Source: an uncultured Desulfobacter sp. (GTDB taxonomy: Bacteria > Desulfobacterota > Desulfobacteria > Desulfobacterales > Desulfobacteraceae). From it: a stretch of DNA of 64,000 nt. The stretch lies in assembly GCF_963665355.1 (NCBI RefSeq), contig NZ_OY762229.1, forward strand, positions 2,790,001-2,854,000. The letters are read 5' to 3'. The notes beneath the pieces are model-generated. The model was not told the DNA's origin and did no database searches. It saw only the letters and a list, made by a program, of their open reading frames with translations. Below, piece after piece: positions 16,337 through 26,111 of the stretch. The position numbers and the translations under genes were made by a program. Every line of letters starts with the position of its first letter. Position 1 is the stretch's first letter.

Positions 16337-17539
16337 ATGATCGATTTTGCCCATATGGTTATCAACACGGACAATCTGACTTTTTTAGGGGTGGGGTTTA
16401 CCCTGGGCCTGTTAACGGCCCTGGTTCTTGTTAAATTGGTTATCCATTTTTTTTCAGGACGGTTCAGGGCGTTGTCCGACAAGGCGCTTTATGAAAATTC
16501 CAGGCAGTTCATGGACATGGCCCAGTCCCATTTCAGCAGTTATGTCCGGGAAGCCCGTCAGGATTTCAGCGTGAAAGAGGATGCCTTCACCCGGGCCGTG
16601 GACCCGGTGCATCGCATGCTGGACCGCTATGAGCAGCGCCTTGGCACCATGGAAAAGGACCGAAGCCAGGCCTTTGGCGCCATCAGCCAGTATTTGTCGG
16701 ATATGGCAAAAACCCAGCACCAGCTTGCCAAGGAGACAGATAACCTGGTCAAGGCGCTGCGGGTGCCCCATGTCCGGGGCCGATGGGGAGAGGTGACCCT
16801 GAAACGGGCTGTGGAGCTGGCCGGTATGGTCGACCATTGCGACTTCATTGAACAGGGTGTACAGGGGACAGGGAAGGGGGCTTTGCGGCCTGATATGGTG
16901 GTGCAGCTGCCCGGCAACCGCCAGGTGGTGGTGGATGCCAAGGTGCCGCTCATGGCCTATCTGGATGCCCTGGAAACCGTAAATGAACAGGAGCAGAAAG
17001 CCAGGCTGGATGATCATGCCCGCCAGGTCATGTCCCACATTGTCCAGCTGGGAGCAAAAAATTATGCCGCCGCCTTCAGTCCTAGTCCTGAATTTGTGGT
17101 CCTGTTTATCCCCGGAGAAAATTTTTTTTCAGCCGCCCTGGCCGCCCGGCCTGATCTCATTGAAAAAGGGGTGGCCCACGGCGTGATCCTGGCCACGCCC
17201 ACCACTCTGATCGCCCTGCTTAAAACAGTGTCCTATGTGTGGCTGCAGCAGGCCGGCTATGAAAACGCCCGGGCCATCCGGGAACTTGGTCTGGAGCTTT
17301 TTGAACGGCTGTCCACCATGGCCGGACACATGAACCGCCTGGGAACGGATATTGAGCGCACCGCCGCCACCTTTAACCGCACCCTGGGTGCCATGGAAAA
17401 ACGGGTTCTGGCTTCGGCCCGGAAATTTGAGAATTTAGGCGTTTCCAGTACCGGCCTGCCCCATTGCGAGCCTGTGTCTGAATCTGTTTTAACCCTTAAC
17501 CGCATGAAGGAAAGGAGCCCGGAAGATGACACGGATTAA
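16337..17539 (+). CDS. rmuC: RmuC-family protein
   Basis: 400 residues. An N-terminal membrane anchor (about residues 13-34, TFLGVGFTLGLLTALVLVKLV) is followed by a coiled-coil stretch and the RmuC core: VRGRWGEVTLKRAVELAGM, RPDMVVQLPGNRQVVVDAKVPL, VLFIPGENFFSAAL and ILATPTTLIALLKTVSYVWLQQ. The RmuC domain is related to nuclease folds, and the protein limits inversions at short repeats in E. coli. The start at 16337 keeps the anchor; ATG 16355 is an alternative, and neither has a strong ribosome-binding site. The 3' end overlaps mltA by 14 bases. Confidence 0.92.
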   Translation: MIDFAHMVINTDNLTFLGVGFTLGLLTALVLVKLVIHFFSGRFRALSDKALYENSRQFMDMAQSHFSSYVREARQDFSVKEDAFTRAVDPVHRMLDRYEQRLGTMEKDRSQAFGAISQYLSDMAKTQHQLAKETDNLVKALRVPHVRGRWGEVTLKRAVELAGMVDHCDFIEQGVQGTGKGALRPDMVVQLPGNRQVVVDAKVPLMAYLDALETVNEQEQKARLDDHARQVMSHIVQLGAKNYAAAFSPSPEFVVLFIPGENFFSAALAARPDLIEKGVAHGVILATPTTLIALLKTVSYVWLQQAGYENARAIRELGLELFERLSTMAGHMNRLGTDIERTAATFNRTLGAMEKRVLASARKFENLGVSSTGLPHCEPVSESVLTLNRMKERSPEDDTD

Positions 17540-18770
17540 AGGTCCTGTCCGGTTTTATCTGTATCGGCGATGCTTATCTACTGTACTTTACTGGCTGATG
17601 ATACTTATTCTTGCCGGGATACTGGGGTGCCGGGATCAGAAAAAAATAGAACAGCCCTGGAACGAACCCTTGAAAAAGGTGGCCAAAGAAGACCTGCCGG
17701 AATTTACCGACACGTTGTCCCTGCAAGACATTGGGGCCTCCATCGACCAGAGCCTTGTCTATTTCAGACGGGTGCCGCAAACCCGGACCTATGATTATGG
17801 CGGGGATCTGTACAATGCGTCACATATGATAGTTTCCCTTGAAACCTTTAAGGCTTTTCTGGAAACCGGACCCACTGTAAAGGAGTTGAGCCGGTTTATC
17901 CGGGAAAAGTATACAGTGTACCAAAGTGTGGGTGGCCCCAGCAGTGACGTGCTTTTTACCGGTTATTTTGAACCCACCTATCCGGGCAGCCGTACACAGA
18001 GTCCGGACTATCCCTGGCCGGTCTATTCCATGCCCGAAGATCTGTTTCAAATTGATCTGTCGCAGTTTTCCGATGCATATAAGGGGCACAAACGACTCAT
18101 GGCGCGTCTTGACGCAAGCTCCCGCAGAGTCCTTCCCTACTACACCCGGGAAGAGATCAACAGACAGTCGGATTTTGCACAAAAGGCCCGGCCGGTGGTC
18201 TGGCTGGCCAGCCGTATTGACCGGTTCTTTCTGGAGATTCAGGGATCGGGCAGGGTGATGCTGCCTGACAAGGAGATTGTCCGCCTGCATTACGCCGGGG
18301 CCAATGGCCGTAAATACAGTGCTGTGGGAAAATATCTCATTGAGAACAACGAGGTGACAAAGGAGCAGATGTCCATGCAGGCCATTCGCCGGTGGCTCTC
18401 CATCCACCCGGAGCGTATGGACGAAGTATTGTTCACCAACGACAGCTTTGTGTTTTTCAACGAGGGCCAGGGCGGGCCCTTTGGCTGCATCGGTGTCGCC
18501 GTAACCCCTGTGCGCTCCATTGCCACGGACACCGCGCTTTTTCCCAAAGGCGGACTGGCCTTTATCCAGGCCGCACTGCCTGCGGCCATGGGGCAGCCCA
18601 AGGAACAGTGGCCCAGCGCGTCGCTGTTTGTGCTGAATCAGGACACCGGTGGTGCCATCAAGGGGCCGGGCCGGGTGGATCTGTTCTGCGGCGCAGGTGA
18701 CTGGGCCGATTTCACCGCTGGTCATATGGTGGCCCGGGGTCAGCTCTATTTTCTGGTGCTTTCGCCATAA
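17526..18770 (+). CDS. mltA: MltA-type lytic murein transglycosylase
   Basis: 414 residues. A hydrophobic N-terminus ending AGILGC gives a plausible lipobox with the lipidated Cys near residue 35, so the enzyme would sit on the inner face of the outer membrane. The MltA domain follows (VLFTGYFEPTYPGSR, ARPVVWLASRIDRFFLEIQGSGRV, YAGANGRKYSAVGKYLI), then the C-terminal 3D domain (PKGGLAFIQ, FVLNQDTGGAIKGPGRVDLFCGAG with its conserved Asp residues). It cleaves glycan strands to 1,6-anhydromuramyl ends. AAAGGAG precedes the ATG by about 8 bases; it overlaps rmuC and is probably cotranscribed. Confidence 0.93.
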   Translation: MTRIKGPVRFYLYRRCLSTVLYWLMILILAGILGCRDQKKIEQPWNEPLKKVAKEDLPEFTDTLSLQDIGASIDQSLVYFRRVPQTRTYDYGGDLYNASHMIVSLETFKAFLETGPTVKELSRFIREKYTVYQSVGGPSSDVLFTGYFEPTYPGSRTQSPDYPWPVYSMPEDLFQIDLSQFSDAYKGHKRLMARLDASSRRVLPYYTREEINRQSDFAQKARPVVWLASRIDRFFLEIQGSGRVMLPDKEIVRLHYAGANGRKYSAVGKYLIENNEVTKEQMSMQAIRRWLSIHPERMDEVLFTNDSFVFFNEGQGGPFGCIGVAVTPVRSIATDTALFPKGGLAFIQAALPAAMGQPKEQWPSASLFVLNQDTGGAIKGPGRVDLFCGAGDWADFTAGHMVARGQLYFLVLSP

Positions 18771-18857
18771 CGGCAGGGCAATCCCATTGAACGCGGCGAC
18801 ACTTCAAGGTCAAATTTGAGTACTTCACGCCGAGGGGGGGCGTATTTTCCTCCTCCA

Positions 18858-19010
18858 ACAGTCGAAATCGAAATCGTGATCGAAATCGATTTCTGACGCT
18901 GATATTTCGCAAATTCAATGAATATGAACCCAATCTACCGAAAATAAATATAAATGCGTTGCATTTTAAATTCCGATTTCGATAGCGATTTCGATTTCGA
19001 GGTGATGGGT
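18858..19010 (+). repeat. TCGAAA-hexamer palindromic element, copy 2
   Basis: The left arm (18862-18889) is TCGAAATCGAAATCG, TGA, TCGAAATCGA, differing by one base from the 13487-13514 arm of copy 1. The right arm (18973-19000) is its inverted complement with 3 mismatches in 28. The core is about 83 bp. The element lies 88 bases after the mltA stop and is inverted relative to copy 1. The plus-strand frame reads NSDFDSDFDFEVMGYE, which mirrors the peptide read from copy 1, but I do not regard either as coding. Confidence 0.75.
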
Positions 19011-19065
19011 TATGAGACGTTCAATTGGAGATTCACCATTTTAATTTTCCGGGATGGTCCGGCCA

Positions 19066-19314
19066 TTAACGGTCTTTTAAAAACAGGCTGTGATATTCGC
19101 TTTCGGAAATGTATTTTTTTAAATATCCGTGGACCCATTCATAGATCTCCTCAAGTTCCCGGTCGGAAAGCCTTGGTATCAGTGCTTTCATAAAGGTATC
19201 CTCACTGAATTTCTGAAGATAGAACATGACGGTTTCCTCATCGCTTTCCCTGTCCATGCCAAAGGCGGCAATGCCCTTGTATTCCTGGATAAACTGGTGG
19301 GTGTTTTTTTTCAT
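19066..19314 (-). CDS. Small hypothetical protein coupled to a hybrid kinase
   Basis: 82 residues, soluble, charged and predicted mostly helical (EETVMFYLQKFSEDTFMKALIPRLSDRELEEIYEWVHGYLKKYI). Its start codon overlaps the stop of the upstream kinase gene by 4 bases (ATGA), so the two are translationally coupled. No known domain is recognised. Coupling with a PocR-domain kinase suggests a partner or regulator of it, which is inference. Confidence 0.75.
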   Translation of the reverse strand: MKKNTHQFIQEYKGIAAFGMDRESDEETVMFYLQKFSEDTFMKALIPRLSDRELEEIYEWVHGYLKKYISESEYHSLFLKDR

Positions 19315-21512
19315 AGGCTTGGGTCTCTTTTATGGTCTGTTAACTGTTTGGAATTATCCTTGCCCAGGGCTTCTTTGATTTTGGCCCCGAGCTCCACGCG
19401 TTGAAACGGTTTCTGGATAAAATTAACCCCTTCATCCAAAACGCCGTGATGGGCAATGACATTGGCTGTGTACCCGGACATAAACAGGCATTTAAGGTTT
19501 GGATAAATCTTTCGAAGATGCCGCGCAAGATCTTTGCCGTTCATCTCGGGCAGAACCACGTCCGTCAGGAGCAGATCAATCTTGCCATGATGCTGTTTAA
19601 CCCTGCGAATGGCTTCGCTGGGCGTACCGGCTACCACCACGTTATACCCAAAACTTTGAAGCATCAGTGTGGCCATTTCAAGGATAATTGATTCATCTTC
19701 CACGATCAGGATCGTTTCCTGGCCGAATTCAAGCGCTATTTCCGGACTGTTGTCCGGTTCTATCTGCATGGTTTCACAATGCCGTGGAAGGTATATTTTG
19801 AATGTCGTGCCGAAACCCACTTCGCTGTAAACATTAATAAACCCGTTGTTTTGCTTCACAATCCCGTAAACCGTTGATAAACCAAGACCGGTCCCCTTGG
19901 TTGCCTCTTTGGTTGTAAAGAATGGCTCAAAGATATTTTTCAAGGTCTCATGGTCCATGCCGCATCCGTTGTCGCTGACAGCCAGAAGCACAAAATCGCC
20001 AGGCAAAAAATAGTAGTGATGGTTACAATAGGTTTCGTCAATGATAACATTGGCGGTTTCAATGGTTATTTTTCCGATATCTTCAATGGCATCCCGGGCA
20101 TTGACACATAAATTGACCATAATCTGATCCAATTGCCCCGGATCCATCTTCACCGGCCAGACAGTTTGGTCGGCCTGCCATACCAGATCGATATCCTCTC
20201 CTATGAAACGGCTCAACATATGAGTCATTCCTTTAACAGTACTGTTTATATCAAGCACTATGGGTGAAACGGTCTGTTTTCTGGCAAACGCCAGCAATTG
20301 ACGGGTGATGTCGGCGGATCGTTTGGCTGCCGTCATGATCTGCTGCAGGGCATGATGAAGTTGAGACCCTTCGATGGTCTGGACAAGGCCAAGTTCACTA
20401 AAGCCGATGATCACACCAAGCATGTTGTTGAAATCGTGGGCAACGCCACCGGCAAGGCGCCCGACAGATTCCATTTTCTGGGCCTGCTGGAGCTGATTTC
20501 TCAGTTCCGTCTTTTCATCGTCAGCCTTTTTACGCTCGGTAATGTTCCGGGCAATGCCCAGAACACCGATGCATCTGCCCTGTTCATCAATCATGGGGGT
20601 TTTCACGGTTTCCAGCAGCACCTTCTCGCCGGTGTCGGCCAGGGTCACACACTCCTCATTGCTGCTGGGTTTGCCCGCCGCCATGGCCTTGCGGTCATGT
20701 TCCCGGAACTGGTCGGCGATAATTTTATCCACAAAATCGTAATCGGTTTTGCCGAGAATCTGCTCCTCTTTGGCGTTAAGAATGCGCTCAAACATTGCGT
20801 TGCAGGATAGGAAAACGCCATTTTGATCTTTCAACCAGATAAAATCGGGGATGGTCTGAAGCAAAGCCCGCTGGAATCTTTCGCTCTCCCTTAAAGAATG
20901 TTCCATCCGTTTTTGCTCCTGGATCACTTTATCCAGTTTCTTTTTTGCATAACTGATGTTTGATATATATGAGGTTAATTTAACAAGAAACTGCATCAGA
21001 TGTTTTATTTTTTCCCTGCTGTATCTTGGAATGCGGTTTAAAGCCGCCATGTACTCGTCTTTGTCGAATCCATATTTTTGGGCCTGTTGAATAAAGCGGG
21101 TCTGGTCAACTATATCGTCATCATAAAAAAATTGTCCGGTGTAAATATTGCCCATATGTTTATTTTCGATATACAGCGGGGTGACCACATCCCACAGCCC
21201 GTTTTGGCACTGGTATTCCCTGTATTCACCCGGCTTGATATCCTGAACCAGGCGGAAATCACTTTCAGCGCATTTTTTAGCGGTTTCCGGATGAATCCTG
21301 TGGAATTTCGCACAGATGTCCTGCCACCCGGTTGCTTCAACGATGTTTCCTTTCATGTCGAGAATGGCCGTTGTCATGCCTGTCAGTTGATGGAAATCGT
21401 TCATTATCGACTGAAGAGTCTCAACATCGATAAGGGTGCTGAGGCTGTCCTCATCGTTGCTGTACCGGTCTTTCGTATTAAGGATATCCTGCTGTGTGGG
21501 TTTTAAAGGCAT
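19311..21512 (-). CDS. PocR-domain hybrid histidine kinase
   Basis: 733 residues, no membrane segment, so a cytoplasmic sensor. A PocR ligand-binding domain at about 30-185 ([45 protein letters not shown]) is followed by a coiled coil and one PAS domain (about 210-335), then HisKA with His359 in [12 protein letters not shown], HATPase ([30 protein letters not shown]) and a C-terminal receiver with the acceptor Asp in [12 protein letters not shown]. PocR domains bind small organic molecules such as hydrocarbon derivatives or propanediol-type ligands; the ligand here is unknown. A small coupled protein follows. It is divergent from the MCP gene. Confidence 0.9.
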   Translation of the reverse strand: MPLKPTQQDILNTKDRYSNDEDSLSTLIDVETLQSIMNDFHQLTGMTTAILDMKGNIVEATGWQDICAKFHRIHPETAKKCAESDFRLVQDIKPGEYREYQCQNGLWDVVTPLYIENKHMGNIYTGQFFYDDDIVDQTRFIQQAQKYGFDKDEYMAALNRIPRYSREKIKHLMQFLVKLTSYISNISYAKKKLDKVIQEQKRMEHSLRESERFQRALLQTIPDFIWLKDQNGVFLSCNAMFERILNAKEEQILGKTDYDFVDKIIADQFREHDRKAMAAGKPSSNEECVTLADTGEKVLLETVKTPMIDEQGRCIGVLGIARNITERKKADDEKTELRNQLQQAQKMESVGRLAGGVAHDFNNMLGVIIGFSELGLVQTIEGSQLHHALQQIMTAAKRSADITRQLLAFARKQTVSPIVLDINSTVKGMTHMLSRFIGEDIDLVWQADQTVWPVKMDPGQLDQIMVNLCVNARDAIEDIGKITIETANVIIDETYCNHHYYFLPGDFVLLAVSDNGCGMDHETLKNIFEPFFTTKEATKGTGLGLSTVYGIVKQNNGFINVYSEVGFGTTFKIYLPRHCETMQIEPDNSPEIALEFGQETILIVEDESIILEMATLMLQSFGYNVVVAGTPSEAIRRVKQHHGKIDLLLTDVVLPEMNGKDLARHLRKIYPNLKCLFMSGYTANVIAHHGVLDEGVNFIQKPFQRVELGAKIKEALGKDNSKQLTDHKRDPSL

Positions 21513-21853
21513 CGTCTTTTCTCTTGGTCAAATTCTGTACAAATCTAAATGTCTATATTAACTATTTTAACTCAGTTACAGACCAAAGGTATACTTCATT
21601 TTTTTAAATGGAAATAAATAAATTTCTTGTAAATAAGAATGCCAATGGTTCTCGTTTCCAAGAATACACACTTATATATGTGGTTCGAAAAGATTATGAA
21701 AAATTATAACATTTTGTTTTGTAACGAAAAAGTGTAGTTATTGAGGCGGCGGCACACCTTTTGCTAATTTATTTCTAACTGATTGCTAATAAAAATAATG
21801 GCTGCATACATCTGAAATTCTAAAAACAAGATGGATTAATAAGAGAGGAGAGA
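21513..21853. other. AT-rich divergent spacer
   Basis: 341 bases between the PocR kinase (left) and the MCP gene (right). It contains the MCP sigma-54 promoter (21750-21765) and a repeated TTGCTAAT (21761-21768 and 21783-21790, 22 bp apart). The promoter of the leftward kinase is not evident. No gene is seen. Confidence 0.6.
21750..21765 (+). promoter_or_regulatory. Sigma-54 (-24/-12) promoter of the MCP gene
   Basis: CGGCACACCTTTTGCT matches TGGCACRNNNNTTGCW at 15 of 16 positions; only the first base differs. GG (21751-21752) and GC (21763-21764) are 10 apart. Transcription would start near 21776, leaving a leader of about 78 bases before ATG 21854. Confidence 0.75.
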
Positions 21854-23857
21854 ATGATGAAAAAAATGACATTAAAAGCAAAATTAATCGTTGGCGGCGT
21901 GGCGGCGGCAATTCTTCCCCTGGTGGTCGTGGGATTGTTTTCGATAACCAAATCATCCACGGCACTGGTCGGCATTGCCCGGGGACAGGCCGCGCTCACA
22001 GCAAAGAATCTTGCAACCATGGTGGACCTTGCCATGAGACTGGAAGTCGAGAAAGCTGAAACCATGGCCGCGGAAACTTCTATTGAGGACCTGGCCAAAA
22101 ATTGGGTAAAGAAGGAAGATAGTCAGAACACTGGTTCTGACGTGGCCGCTGCGGAAACATATCTGGCCGAAGCCTATGAAAAGACAGGTGAAAATTATGA
22201 GTTCTTTTTTGTAACGGATTCATCCGGGCTGGTTATCGCTGACAATGCACATGGCAAATACAGGCAGCAAAACCTGAATCTTGGGAGCCGCGACTATTTC
22301 CAGGCCGCAAAATCAGGGCAAAGTGTCATCGGGACACCTGTTCTTTCAAAAGCCAGCGGGCTGCCCATCGTTGTTATTGCCGTTCCTTTGCAGGGAAGTT
22401 CCGGCACATTCTCAGGTGTCCTGGGCATCTCCTTAAAGCTGACAGCTCTGTCTGAAGAGATCACCCAGGTAAAAATCGGGGAAACCGGCTATCCTTTTAT
22501 GGTGGGCACGGACGGACTTTTTCTCGCCCATCCCGTGAAAGATTATATTTTTAAACTTAACATGTCCACCCTTCAAGGCATGGAGGATATTTCCAGAAGA
22601 TCCATCGCCCGGGAAGCAGGTGTTGAGAAATATCGTTTCAAAGGGACTGACAAAATTGCCGGTTTCGCGCCCGTACATGCCACAGGGTGGAGCGTTGTGG
22701 TCACCCAGAACGAGTCGGAGTTTTTGGCCCCTGTGGTATCCATTCGTAATATAGTACTGGCCGCCGGCGGTATCTTCCTGGTTCTCACCGTCCTGGCTGT
22801 ACTGTGGTTTGTTAAAGGTATTATGGCGCTTCTGGGCCATGATCCGTCTGAAATTGCCAACGTTGCCAATCTGATCGCAGCAGGAGACCTGACCTACAAG
22901 TTCGCAACCACCGGCAAACCGCTCACCGGGGTATATGCCAGCATGCAGCAGATGACGGACAATTTGAAGCACATGTTTCAGGATATTGCCCAGGGGATTG
23001 AGACATTGACCGCTTCTTCCACCGAGCTGTCAGCGGTGTCCAATCAGATGACGTCCGGGGCCGAGAATTCATCCCAGAAGGCAAATAACGTCTCTTCGGC
23101 TGCCGAAGAGATGGCAACGGCCATGAACAGTGTCGCCGCTGCCACAGAACAAACCAGTGCCAACCTGCAGATGATTGTGGCCGCCGCAGAAGAGATGACG
23201 GCAACGATTAACGAGATTGCATCAAATACAGCCAAGGGAAGCCAGACCACGACCCAGGCGGTTGAAAAAGCTGAACATATTTCCAGGAAAGTGGATGCGT
23301 TGGGCCGGGCTGCGGCTGAGATAAGCAAAGTGACGGAAGCCATCTCCGATATTTCCGAACAGACCAATCTTCTGGCACTGAATGCCACCATTGAGGCCGC
23401 AAGAGCCGGAGAGGCGGGCAAGGGCTTTGCCGTGGTGGCCGGTGAAATCAAGGAACTTGCAAAGCAGACCGCCCAGGCCACTGAAGAGATTGGCGTGAAA
23501 ATAGGTGAAGTACAGTCCACAACCACCGAATCCGTGGATGCAATAAAAGCAATTGTTGAAATTATAGATGATATTAATTCCATTGTGTCATCGGTTGCCA
23601 CAGCCATTGAAGAGCAGTCTGCCACGACCCAGGAAATTTCAAATAATGTCAGCCAGGCCGCCATCGGTGTCCAGGAGGTCAATGAAAACGTCAACCAGAC
23701 ATCCACAGTGGCCGCGGATGTCACCGCGGATGTTCACCAGGTCAGCCAAGCTGCTGACGAAATCTCGGCCGGAAGCGTACATATCAACGAAAGTGCTTTG
23801 GAATTATCAAAACTTGCGGAAAATCTTAACGAACTGGTCAGCCGGTTCAAAATGTAA
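21854..23857 (+). CDS. Methyl-accepting chemotaxis protein, Cache-type
   Basis: 667 residues. TM1 at about 11-31, then a periplasmic double-Cache-like sensor ([63 protein letters not shown]), TM2 at about 299-320, a HAMP-like linker ([13 protein letters not shown]), and a long signalling domain whose hairpin tip is present ([39 protein letters not shown]). Alanine/glutamate methylation-type helices flank it; no CheR-tethering pentapeptide ends the protein. Cache sensors usually bind amino acids or organic acids. ATG 21854 has GAGGAG 4 bases upstream. The next two genes run in the same direction and look like its dedicated partners. Confidence 0.93.
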   Translation: MMKKMTLKAKLIVGGVAAAILPLVVVGLFSITKSSTALVGIARGQAALTAKNLATMVDLAMRLEVEKAETMAAETSIEDLAKNWVKKEDSQNTGSDVAAAETYLAEAYEKTGENYEFFFVTDSSGLVIADNAHGKYRQQNLNLGSRDYFQAAKSGQSVIGTPVLSKASGLPIVVIAVPLQGSSGTFSGVLGISLKLTALSEEITQVKIGETGYPFMVGTDGLFLAHPVKDYIFKLNMSTLQGMEDISRRSIAREAGVEKYRFKGTDKIAGFAPVHATGWSVVVTQNESEFLAPVVSIRNIVLAAGGIFLVLTVLAVLWFVKGIMALLGHDPSEIANVANLIAAGDLTYKFATTGKPLTGVYASMQQMTDNLKHMFQDIAQGIETLTASSTELSAVSNQMTSGAENSSQKANNVSSAAEEMATAMNSVAAATEQTSANLQMIVAAAEEMTATINEIASNTAKGSQTTTQAVEKAEHISRKVDALGRAAAEISKVTEAISDISEQTNLLALNATIEAARAGEAGKGFAVVAGEIKELAKQTAQATEEIGVKIGEVQSTTTESVDAIKAIVEIIDDINSIVSSVATAIEEQSATTQEISNNVSQAAIGVQEVNENVNQTSTVAADVTADVHQVSQAADEISAGSVHINESALELSKLAENLNELVSRFKM

Positions 23858-23950
23858 AAAATTGGCACGGGTCTGCCTGTTTGGGATGGGCAGGCCTTAT
23901 TTATGCCGGTCCACAGGAAGTGCCAACCAGGCAAAAGCAGGAGATAGAGC

Positions 23951-25576
23951 ATGGAAAAAACGTTTATGAATAACAATTCTTCAGTCCAGGTTAACCGCAG
24001 GATTCTGGAAACATTAATATCGCTTGCCGGGGAACTTGTGCTGGGTCGAAATCAGCTTATCCAGGGAATCAGTACTGCTGATATGGGGGTAATCGAAACA
24101 TCCGGGCAGAGCATTGATCTGATTACATCCGAGATCCAGGATGCCATCATGCAAACACGGATGCAGTCCGTTAACACTCTTTTAAAAAAAATTTGTCAAA
24201 AATTCGGGGACCGGGTGGTCCTTGATAAGACAGGTAAGGATGTAGCGCTTGACAGAAGCATTCTTGAATCCATTCAGGAATCATTGGATGCCCTTGTTGA
24301 TACGCTCATGACCCCATCTTTTTTAAACGGCAAACAAATTGAAAAATCAAATACTAATGTACTGCTGAAGACCTTTCAGGATGCAGGACAGGTCAATATT
24401 CTCATTTCTTCCCATGGTATTTCCCTGTCACCAACGGATATCCCCGCAAAAATAACCTCCTGCATTGAAGAGGTCGGCGGTGCTCTTGAAGTTGATACAA
24501 TGGAGGATAAAGGGTGCGCTGTTCTCATAAGATTGCCGTTAACCCTGGAGATTATTCCTATCCAGATAATCTGCGTTGGAGAGGAAACCTTTGCCGTTCC
24601 CCAGGCGAATTTGAGTGAACTTCTGAGAATTTCGGCGGAAGATACGAAAAATAAAATTGCAAAAGTCGGGGACACTGATGTTGTAAGTCTTCGGGGCGAA
24701 CTTATGCCATTGCTTAATCTTTCTGAATTATTGAAGATCGAAAAGAGTTATGTGTGCCCTGAAAGTGGCGAACGCAACCCTGATCGAAGAAAAAATCTGG
24801 CTGATCGCCGTTGCTCAAAATACCGCGCCGACGGCAGTATCATTGATGTCGAGAAAACAGATGAGCTCCAGGAAAGAGATAAAACCGACAGGCGAAGGAG
24901 TCGCTTCGGCGTTCTGAATATTGCAATCGTTTTTGCAGGAAATTATAAGTACGGGCTTGTTGTGGACCGGTTTTATGATTCCGAAGAGATTGTTGTCAAA
25001 TCCGTTGGTCGTCATTTGAAAAGATATAAGGCATATGCCGGCGCAACCGTTATGGGAGACGGCAGGGTGTGCCTGATTCTGGATATCCTGAATCTTGCGC
25101 AACTGTCAGGCTTGTCTGTCACATCTGAATCTGGCCAGGTTTCAGCAAACTTGAAGCAGCAGGGCGTTGTTGAGGGCGTTAAAGAATCAATCGTCATGTT
25201 TAAAAATGCGGAAACAGAATATTTCGCTGCCTGTTTTGAACATGTCGTCAGGATTGAGCGGTTTGAAACAAAAAATATTGAAAGAATCAAAAATCAAAAA
25301 GTTATTCAATATCGGGGAAAAGTGCTTGAACTTTATGACATCGCACAAATTGCTGATGTGCAGACTCTTCCCGAAAAAGAGTTCCGGGAAGTCATTGTTT
25401 TTGAAGTAAACCAAAGGCAGTTTGGATTAATGGTATCCCCGCCGGTGGATATCCTTGAAGTGAACTTCGACGTTGATCAGAGCAGTTTTAAAAAGCCAGG
25501 AATTAAGGGAACAATGACTGTCAAAGGCCACACAACCCTTATAATAGATATCCCGGAAGCGGCGCAGTTACTTTAA
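23951..25576 (+). CDS. CheA-like protein without Hpt or ATP site, two CheW-like domains
   Basis: 541 residues. It begins directly with a CheA dimerisation (P3) domain: RRILETLISLAGELVLGRNQL ... EIQDAIMQTRMQSV. There is no P1/Hpt domain. The P4 region is recognisable at its edges (VALDRSILESIQESLDALVDTL and GGALEVDTMEDKGCAVLIRLPLTLEIIP), but the N-box (LVRNAVDHGIE in active CheA) is lost, the D-box aspartate is replaced (SSHGISLS), and the G-box/lid segment is deleted. It should bind no ATP. Two CheW/P5-like domains follow, the first split by an Arg/Asp-rich insert of about 60 residues (ERNPDRRKNLADRR ...), the second at about 400-541. I read it as a structural scaffold under the MCP. AGGAG lies 7 bases before the ATG. 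Confidence 0.82.
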   Translation: MEKTFMNNNSSVQVNRRILETLISLAGELVLGRNQLIQGISTADMGVIETSGQSIDLITSEIQDAIMQTRMQSVNTLLKKICQKFGDRVVLDKTGKDVALDRSILESIQESLDALVDTLMTPSFLNGKQIEKSNTNVLLKTFQDAGQVNILISSHGISLSPTDIPAKITSCIEEVGGALEVDTMEDKGCAVLIRLPLTLEIIPIQIICVGEETFAVPQANLSELLRISAEDTKNKIAKVGDTDVVSLRGELMPLLNLSELLKIEKSYVCPESGERNPDRRKNLADRRCSKYRADGSIIDVEKTDELQERDKTDRRRSRFGVLNIAIVFAGNYKYGLVVDRFYDSEEIVVKSVGRHLKRYKAYAGATVMGDGRVCLILDILNLAQLSGLSVTSESGQVSANLKQQGVVEGVKESIVMFKNAETEYFAACFEHVVRIERFETKNIERIKNQKVIQYRGKVLELYDIAQIADVQTLPEKEFREVIVFEVNQRQFGLMVSPPVDILEVNFDVDQSSFKKPGIKGTMTVKGHTTLIIDIPEAAQLL

Positions 25577-25590
25577 AGGAATCGTTAAAA

Positions 25591-25980
25591 ATGAAAATAT
25601 TATTGCATGGCGCTGAAAACCATGAGCTCAAAGGCCGCTTAAAGACCCAAATTCAAGATGTGTTCCCCCAAGGTGAACTTGTTTTGACACACGCCCCTGG
25701 GGACCTGACTGATGCTTTGTGCAGGCCATTGCACAACATTTCAGTCTTGATTGCCTTTATAACCGATTCCAAAAGTATTGACATGTTGTTTCCCCTGAAA
25801 CCTTTATTGGAAAACGTAAAGTTGATTTTGATTTTTTGCCAACAAGTGGAAGACGTCCAGAAATCTGTGCTCCGGCTGGAGCCGTTGTATGCCGGCTGTT
25901 TTGAGGATGATTTTCAGGATATCATTTCAGTCCTGCAGCGCATAGAACATAAACGAATGGCGGCCCGTCAATCGGTTTAA
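25591..25980 (+). CDS. Small protein resembling a receiver domain without phosphoacceptor
   Basis: 129 residues, starting 14 bases after the CheA-like gene. Length and pattern (MKILLHGAENHELKGRLKTQI at the first strand and helix, ISVLIAFITDS at the third strand, NVKLILIFCQQ at the fourth, then AGCFEDDFQDIISVLQRI) are like a CheY-type alpha/beta fold. The acidic pair after strand 1 is replaced by GAEN, strand 3 ends in TDS rather than D, and the conserved lysine is missing. It could be a pseudoreceiver or another small alpha/beta protein; the assignment rests on pattern only. Context argues for a role with the MCP and the CheA-like scaffold. Confidence 0.55.
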   Translation: MKILLHGAENHELKGRLKTQIQDVFPQGELVLTHAPGDLTDALCRPLHNISVLIAFITDSKSIDMLFPLKPLLENVKLILIFCQQVEDVQKSVLRLEPLYAGCFEDDFQDIISVLQRIEHKRMAARQSV

Positions 25981-26111
25981 CACCGGATAAATACCACTGC
26001 TAATCTCTGGTGTTATTCTTCTGCAGATAGTTTTGATTTTTTACGATGCATTGTATATATTTTTAGAACATCAGGTAATATTCAAAGAAAATTTGTAATC
26101 AGAGGCGATTT

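Noticed and set aside
23868-23884. TGGCACGGGTCTGCC-like sequence before the CheA-like gene
   Set aside because: GG and GC are only 9 bases apart, wrong for a sigma-54 promoter.
23887-23930. Terminator between the MCP and CheA-like genes
   Set aside because: A short GCCTG/CAGGC stem is present but the loop is large and no T run follows; cotranscription is more likely.
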